Shown in pieces: positions 59,319 through 64,000 of a stretch of DNA of 64,000 nucleotides. Location of the stretch: the IMG/VR virus record IMGVR_UViG_3300047310_000412, positions 19,953-83,952 of that record. The stretch is one strand, 5' to 3'. The notes under the pieces were generated by a model. It was given only the letters and a program-made list of their open reading frames with translations. It made no database searches and had not been told where the DNA came from. This stretch comes from a virus. The position numbers and the translations under genes are program-made. Position 1 is the stretch's first letter. The number at the start of each line of letters is the position of its first letter.

Positions 59319-59930
59319 CTATTTCTTCACCACATATGAAATCGAGTTCAGCATCTGTGCGGTGTCAACCAAGGGAGTGGTATCCGACGCCACGCGCGCC
59401 TTCCTTGACGGTGTGCGGGCGCGTCGCAAAGCGATCGTGACTGGGCTGAGCGGCGGCTGGAGGCCGGCAACGATGCGGTTCTTCACCGCCGAGACCGCTG
59501 TCGTCCCGGCCGCGTGCAGCGCCCTGTCCATCCGCCCCGGCTCGCCGCTAAGCGCGGCCTCGCCCGCCTGCTGCATATAGCGCAGCCACGCGGCCTTACT
59601 TAGCTCGACGCCCGGTCCGAGCCACGGGCGCGCGGGGATATTGTTAAGGCCGCTGCCGTGTTCGTGGATATAGCCCAACGTCGCATTGGAATGGATACCG
59701 CCTTCAGCAGTGTCCTCTCGCCGCTCCGGTTCCGCCGTCGTCGCGTCATCGACAAGGCGCGGGCTATCCCTGTCGCTGGGAATGCCGATCAATACTTCGA
59801 TGCTGCTCAAAGCATCGAGCGCGGCTTGCAATTCGCGTGTGTGATCCTCGGTCATCTGGATCACACCGCCGGGCGTCAGCGGGATTTGCGGACCGCCCGA
59901 TGGCCGGATTGGCGGGGCAGAGCGAGCCAT
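59319..59930 (-). CDS. Tail completion / virion morphogenesis protein (HK97 gp10-like)
   Basis: The 203-residue protein has EVLIGIPSDRD, LGYIHEHGSGLNNIPARP and WLGPGVELSKAAWLRYMQ, the fold and the IPARPfLGPG motif of HK97-gp10/Mu-gpG-like tail completion proteins. The N-terminal 50 residues are an extra Pro-rich part. It joins tail to head. Confidence 0.65.
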   Translation of the reverse strand: MARSAPPIRPSGGPQIPLTPGGVIQMTEDHTRELQAALDALSSIEVLIGIPSDRDSPRLVDDATTAEPERREDTAEGGIHSNATLGYIHEHGSGLNNIPARPWLGPGVELSKAAWLRYMQQAGEAALSGEPGRMDRALHAAGTTAVSAVKNRIVAGLQPPLSPVTIALRRARTPSRKARVASDTTPLVDTAQMLNSISYVVKK

Positions 59931-60257
59931 TTAGTGAAGCGTGCCCGCTGACGGTGTCGGTTGGCCGTGGCCACGCATCGGGCGCTTGGGCTGAGCCATG
60001 GCGTGATCGATGCCACTCATCGGCAGATCAGCAGCCAAGACGGCGGCCAATTGCTTTGCCACGTCGTCATGCATCGCGGCCATTTTCGCGTCACCGGATT
60101 GCGCCGGTTGCGGCTGGCGCGATCGGCTCCTCGGCGTGTCGGGATCATGCGGCGGCTCCTCGGCCGCGCGCGCGGCGGCTTCCTCTTGGTGATGGTCGCG
60201 CATCGACACGTGATAATCGATATTCTTCTGGATATTCTTCCGCATCGTTGGTGTCAT
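59931..60257 (-). CDS. Small hypothetical protein
   Basis: The 108-residue protein starts MTPTMRKNIQKNIDYHV after AAAGGGAGG. It is basic and rich in His, Glu, Ala and Pro (HHQEEAAARAAEEPPHDPD), with no clear fold. It lies between the DUF4054 connector and the gp10-like gene and is probably a minor structural or assembly protein. Earlier in-frame starts overlap the connector gene. Confidence 0.6.
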   Translation of the reverse strand: MTPTMRKNIQKNIDYHVSMRDHHQEEAAARAAEEPPHDPDTPRSRSRQPQPAQSGDAKMAAMHDDVAKQLAAVLAADLPMSGIDHAMAQPKRPMRGHGQPTPSAGTLH

Positions 60258-60270
60258 CGTGTGCCTCCCT

Positions 60271-61053
60271 TTAACCCGGTACGCCAACCAGATGGATCGG
60301 TGCCGAACCGGCCAATCTGAGGTAGTAGAGATACTGGTTGCCCCACGGTGTCTGGCCCCACCAACCGGCGTTGGCCTCCTGGCCAATCGACGTGTCGTAA
60401 CTCAGCGACACACCGCCTACCGATTTCGACGCCGGTACACCGACACCAACCAAGGATGAATAGCCGTAGTGGCCGCCCGGTCCTGTCCCGGTGCCGGGCG
60501 GTCCCGCCCGCTGTACCATCATGTCGGCAACAGCGAGATTGTGCGCTACGAAGAGATTTAGACCAAGCGTAAAAAACTGGCCCCAGCGCTGTTGGTTAAT
60601 AGCATAGCTCGCGTTGGGAGGTGAGCACGCGATGTCGATCCAATACTGGATTTCCGCATCGGTGAACCTCGCCGTGTCGGCAAAGGCCGGATAATCGATA
60701 CGGAACTGCCCTACCGTCATGTAGACATCGTTGGCCTGGGTGGACGTACAGAGGAGCGTTGCGGCATCCGACAGTATCCGACTGTCGGATAACGTGACTT
60801 CAGCCTTGATGTCATAGATCACACCGTCGATCATCTGACCCAGGAGCGCCGATGTCTTATTCGAAGAGAAGGTCGGCGCGGCGAGGATGCGATTGGTCGG
60901 GGTGGGATCATTGACGCCCGAAGACGCATCGACCGTCACCATCCATTGCACAGCGGCGATCGTGCCCCCCATCGGCCCGATCTGCGCGGTGAAGTCAAAG
61001 ACGAAATAGTCCGATGCCGGATCGGGCTTGATCGGTCCAAACGCGTCCGCCAT
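60271..61053 (-). CDS. Head-tail connector with DUF4054 domain
   Basis: The 260-residue protein has two parts. Residues 1-110 form a beta-rich domain (DPTPTNRILAAPTFSSN, ALLGQMIDGVIYDIKAEV). Residues 116-250 match DUF4054 (FRIDYPAFADTARFTDAE, IQYWIDIA, LGLNLFVAHNLAVAD), the connector family that binds the portal. The N-terminal part is not in the usual DUF4054 protein, so it is probably a fusion. It stands directly downstream of the repeat protein. Confidence 0.7.
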   Translation of the reverse strand: MADAFGPIKPDPASDYFVFDFTAQIGPMGGTIAAVQWMVTVDASSGVNDPTPTNRILAAPTFSSNKTSALLGQMIDGVIYDIKAEVTLSDSRILSDAATLLCTSTQANDVYMTVGQFRIDYPAFADTARFTDAEIQYWIDIACSPPNASYAINQQRWGQFFTLGLNLFVAHNLAVADMMVQRAGPPGTGTGPGGHYGYSSLVGVGVPASKSVGGVSLSYDTSIGQEANAGWWGQTPWGNQYLYYLRLAGSAPIHLVGVPG

Positions 61054-64000
61054 TTAGGCAACCCTCCTCAGCGGGGGCACGGTAATCAAACGCCCTCCGT
61101 TCCCTGTCGTGACCGTGCGAACGGACGGCGACGCCGCTGTGCCGTGGAGCCGGTCATCCCCCGTTGCAACGACAAGGCGATCGGATGGCGGCGGCGTCTC
61201 CAGACGATCGGGCGGCACGTCCGGTATAGTCCCCGGCACCCCCGGTATCCAGACATTGCCGATGCCCCCAGTGGCGACGAGCGTCTGATCGTCTTGCGCC
61301 CGGTCGAGGCCGCCGACAATCCGCAGCACACCAATCGCCTGAAGCGTCTGGTTAGCCTGGGATAGCGCCAGAGCGCCCGTAACCGGCCCCAGGAGAGCCG
61401 TGGCCGCCAGTGTCTGGTTGTCCTGGCTGACGGTGAGCCGCCCCGAAACAACCACCGTAGCGGTCGCTAGAAGCGTCTGTGGAGCCTGGGCAAGACTGGC
61501 CGTGCCGTAGACAACCGGGATGATGACGCCGCTCGCCACAAGCGTCTGATCGGCCTGCGTCCGGTTGAGGCTTCCCGCGAGCGCAACAGTTCCGCTCGCA
61601 GCGACGGTCTGATTGGCCTGAACTTGATTTAGAGTGCCAACAAAGCCGGTGACGGTCCCGGCCGACGCCAGCGTCTGGCTGGCTTGCGTCAGATTGAGAT
61701 TGCCGATGACCCCAGTAAGGATCGTGCCGGTCGCGACAAGCGTCTGTGGAGCTTGATTTAGACTGAGCGCCCCCGTGACGCCCACAGTTCCAACAGCGAC
61801 AGCCGTCTGCGCGGCCTGAGATACCGCCAGAGTGCCAGATACGCGGACCGTACCCGTGGCAGCAACCGCCTGCGCGGCTTGGGCGGCAGCGAGCGACCCG
61901 CTTGCTGTCGCACCGCCGCTCGCAGCGATCGTCTGATTGGCCTGTTGAACACCAAGCGTGCCACTTACAACCGCCCCACCAGACGCCGCGATCGTCTGCG
62001 GCGCTTGGTTAACACCGAGCGTCCCCGAAACGCGCACCGTGCCCGTCGCGGCAATAGTATCGGGCGTTTCGGTAACAGCGAGGATGCCGAGAACGGCAGG
62101 AAGGCTAAGCGGTTGCCAAATAACATCGGCTGAATAGTTGGTATCCGCTACCAGACCGGCCGGATATCCGGCCCCCATGTCGCCGTATCTTCCAATGATC
62201 CACGTTGCGTGGGCGGCATTGGTGACGTTTGGCGCAGAGCCTCCATAACTAAAAATATCGGAAACGTCATAAGAAATTACATAGTTGGAACCTGCCGCAA
62301 CCGGGATCGGAGACGGGAATGCGACCTGCACCCAGCCCGTTCCGGTTTCCGCAACCGATGCGTTCGACGTGGCGACCAGTGTCCCGGCGGCAGTCTCATA
62401 CAGAAACATCGGTCTGGAAGTGATCGTCGATGCAGCGGGTCGATGAAATTGAGCCTTTGTGATCTGCCCCGCGACGACGAAATGAACTTCATTACCGACC
62501 CGATAAGGACCGGGATACGTCAAATCTATGAGGGGCGATGCCTGAACGCTTTCTTCAGGACCATAACCGACACTGCCCGTTGCCGTCAGCGTCTGCGGAG
62601 CCTGGGCGAGGTTGAGGGTGCCGGTAAGGCCGCTGCTGATAACCGCGCCCGTTGCGACGAGCGTCTGGTTTGCCTGGGTAATCCCCAGCGTGCCGCTTAC
62701 AAGGCCCGTGCCGGTCGCCACCAGCGTGTGGTTTGCTTGAGTTCTCGCGAGCGTGCCGGAAACGGTCACACCACCAGTCGCGACAATCGTCTGATTAGCC
62801 TGGGTGGCTGTGAGCGTGCCGCGTACCTGAACGGTGCCTGCGGCGGTGACCGTGTCAGGGCTTTCGGTGACCGATAGTGTGCCGGTAATGGCGACGAGGG
62901 GGGCCGTGCCTGTCGCCGACAGCGTGTCGGCAGTCTCAGTGACCGCTAGAGTGCCAGTTATACCAGTACCAGCGATCTGATACGCCGGTTGCACCGCACC
63001 GGGATGCGTATAGTTGGTAACACCGGTTGTCTGCCCCGCCCTGTGCTGCGGGAAGGCTGGGGGCCAAGCAACAGCTACCAACCCGCTGATCGCTGGCTGC
63101 ACCGCACCCGGTGCGTCAAAGTTTGTTACACCTAAACTTTGCCCTGCGCCGTGTTGCGGGAAGGCTGGGGGCCACGGGGCGACCGCTATCGGAGCCGCAG
63201 GCCCAGTCCCTGTCGCCGCCAGCGTATCTGGTACTTCGCTGCGCGCCAGCGTACCGCCGACGATCGGCCCGCCAGACGCTGCCAACGTATCGGGAGCCTC
63301 AGTCTTTACCAGCGTGCCGACATAGGGAGTTCTGCCGGTCGAGACGATCGTGTCAGAAATCTCAGTAACAGCAACCGTGCCGGTCACGGCGGCAACAAAA
63401 TCAGCGGTGGTGATCGAAGCGGTGCCGATGCGGAAGAAAACGTTGTCGTTGTTACTCGATCCGGCAGTGGTTTCCTGCCACTCTACCTGAAAAAACAGAT
63501 ATGCGTTGTTGAGGACTATCTGTCCTGGCGAGGCGGTAATCGAACTATTTGTGTCGGCGGTAGTTGAGAGCGTGACGGTCGCGCCCGCCGTATTGGCGAT
63601 AAGCTGAGTGGCAACGGCTCCGGTAAGGTTAGTTGACCGGTACATCTTCATGTTGACGTGGCCGATACAACCTGCCGTCCCGGCCCGCATGTTGAAATTG
63701 AAGGTCCAGGCCGTGGCAGCGAAGGTGCCGGTTAACGGCCCAACGACAAAACAATCACCAGCCGTACCGCCACCAGTTCCCGTTCCCACAGTGGGACCGC
63801 TTGTCGAAGCGTTGTAACTGGCGGAAAGAGCGGGATCGGTGCTAGTCGCCGTCGCGCCAAGATGGCCGCGATAATACGGTGTGGTGATCGCAGTTTTGGC
63901 TGGTGCCCAACCAAAGGCCGAATTAGCTGCGGTCGGCGCTGAACCGTTAAGCTGAGTGTTGCCCCAGAAGTATGGGGTAACCGCTGGCGTTCCGAGGAGG
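61054..64000 (-). CDS. Giant repeat-rich structural protein (5' end beyond window)
   Basis: The frame stays open from 61054 to the window edge, so at least 982 residues are encoded and the N-terminus is missing; the GTG at 63789 is not a necessary start. About 22 repeats of about 21 residues share the core GTLxxTQANQTLVATG. Two copies of a WPPAFPQHGAGQSLGVTN-type unit occur near residue 250 of the visible part. A DUF4082-like sugar-binding-type domain (near FVVAGQITKAQFHRP and GWVQVAFPSPIPVAAGSN) interrupts the array. The C-terminus is Arg/Pro-rich. It may be a surface decoration or fibre protein of the virion. Confidence 0.7.
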   Translation of the reverse strand, partial: LLGTPAVTPYFWGNTQLNGSAPTAANSAFGWAPAKTAITTPYYRGHLGATATSTDPALSASYNASTSGPTVGTGTGGGTAGDCFVVGPLTGTFAATAWTFNFNMRAGTAGCIGHVNMKMYRSTNLTGAVATQLIANTAGATVTLSTTADTNSSITASPGQIVLNNAYLFFQVEWQETTAGSSNNDNVFFRIGTASITTADFVAAVTGTVAVTEISDTIVSTGRTPYVGTLVKTEAPDTLAASGGPIVGGTLARSEVPDTLAATGTGPAAPIAVAPWPPAFPQHGAGQSLGVTNFDAPGAVQPAISGLVAVAWPPAFPQHRAGQTTGVTNYTHPGAVQPAYQIAGTGITGTLAVTETADTLSATGTAPLVAITGTLSVTESPDTVTAAGTVQVRGTLTATQANQTIVATGGVTVSGTLARTQANHTLVATGTGLVSGTLGITQANQTLVATGAVISSGLTGTLNLAQAPQTLTATGSVGYGPEESVQASPLIDLTYPGPYRVGNEVHFVVAGQITKAQFHRPAASTITSRPMFLYETAAGTLVATSNASVAETGTGWVQVAFPSPIPVAAGSNYVISYDVSDIFSYGGSAPNVTNAAHATWIIGRYGDMGAGYPAGLVADTNYSADVIWQPLSLPAVLGILAVTETPDTIAATGTVRVSGTLGVNQAPQTIAASGGAVVSGTLGVQQANQTIAASGGATASGSLAAAQAAQAVAATGTVRVSGTLAVSQAAQTAVAVGTVGVTGALSLNQAPQTLVATGTILTGVIGNLNLTQASQTLASAGTVTGFVGTLNQVQANQTVAASGTVALAGSLNRTQADQTLVASGVIIPVVYGTASLAQAPQTLLATATVVVSGRLTVSQDNQTLAATALLGPVTGALALSQANQTLQAIGVLRIVGGLDRAQDDQTLVATGGIGNVWIPGVPGTIPDVPPDRLETPPPSDRLVVATGDDRLHGTAASPSVRTVTTGNGGRLITVPPLRRVA

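Noticed and set aside
61054-63400. CRISPR-like or non-coding tandem repeats
   Set aside because: The periodicity is about 63 bases, in frame, with synonymous variation and no unique spacers: it is a coding repeat array.
1-64000. Integrase, terminase, portal, capsid, lysis cassette, CRISPR array or rRNA
   Set aside because: Looked for and not found. Their absence concerns this window only, as both ends cut through genes.

Overview
The window looks like part of a large tailed-phage genome (contractile tail, myovirus morphology) from a GC-rich, probably alphaproteobacterial, host. The evidence is a co-oriented block of head-tail, sheath, tube, tape-measure, baseplate and fibre genes, plus a dense set of very small genes that often overlap by 1-8 bases. 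No integrase, terminase, portal or capsid gene is visible; head genes probably lie beyond the right edge. Two secreted proteins with PEP-CTERM sorting signals suggest a host with an exosortase system, common in Rhodospirillales/Acetobacteraceae-type bacteria. The host assignment is inference.

Left arm (1-32098). A ParB-like gene runs off the left edge on the minus strand. A few other minus-strand genes follow: a ribbon-helix-helix protein, a collagen-like fibre and small unknowns up to about 6756. Otherwise the arm is a plus-strand series of short transcription units. At least 14 of these begin at near-identical promoters (TTGAMA-like box, exactly 17 bases, TATATG-like box), several preceded directly by an intrinsic terminator. 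Recognisable products are an amidoligase, a gamma-glutamylcyclotransferase-like enzyme, a CHC2/TOPRIM primase, a QueC-like PP-loop ATPase, a HAD-type deoxyribonucleotidase, an ATP-dependent nucleic-acid ligase, several zinc-ribbon proteins, DUF6283 and DUF6011 proteins, HTH proteins, many tiny membrane proteins, and the two PEP-CTERM proteins at 20.0-21.6 kb. Four of the promoters share a 5'-leader hairpin (GGAAA-3 nt-TTTCC); two of those four drive the amidoligase and the cyclotransferase.

Convergence (32099-32578). The two arms meet head-on at an AT-rich, repeat-containing intergenic region bounded by a plus-strand terminator and a minus-strand terminator.

Right arm (32579-64000, all minus strand, transcribed right to left). 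One tightly packed late operon carries, in transcription order: a repeat-rich structural protein cut by the window edge, a DUF4054 connector, a tail-completion protein, neck proteins, a DUF3383 sheath, a DUF3277 tube, tail-assembly chaperones, two tandem paralogous tape-measure proteins with different wall-degrading domains, a hub, a Dit-like protein, a baseplate plug, a spike fused to a giant fibre, a second fibre, small fibre-associated proteins, a gpW-like protein, a gpJ-like protein, a DUF2612 protein with an N-terminal repeat array, a third fibre and a His-rich lipoprotein. Three fibres end in intramolecular chaperone (peptidase S74) domains.
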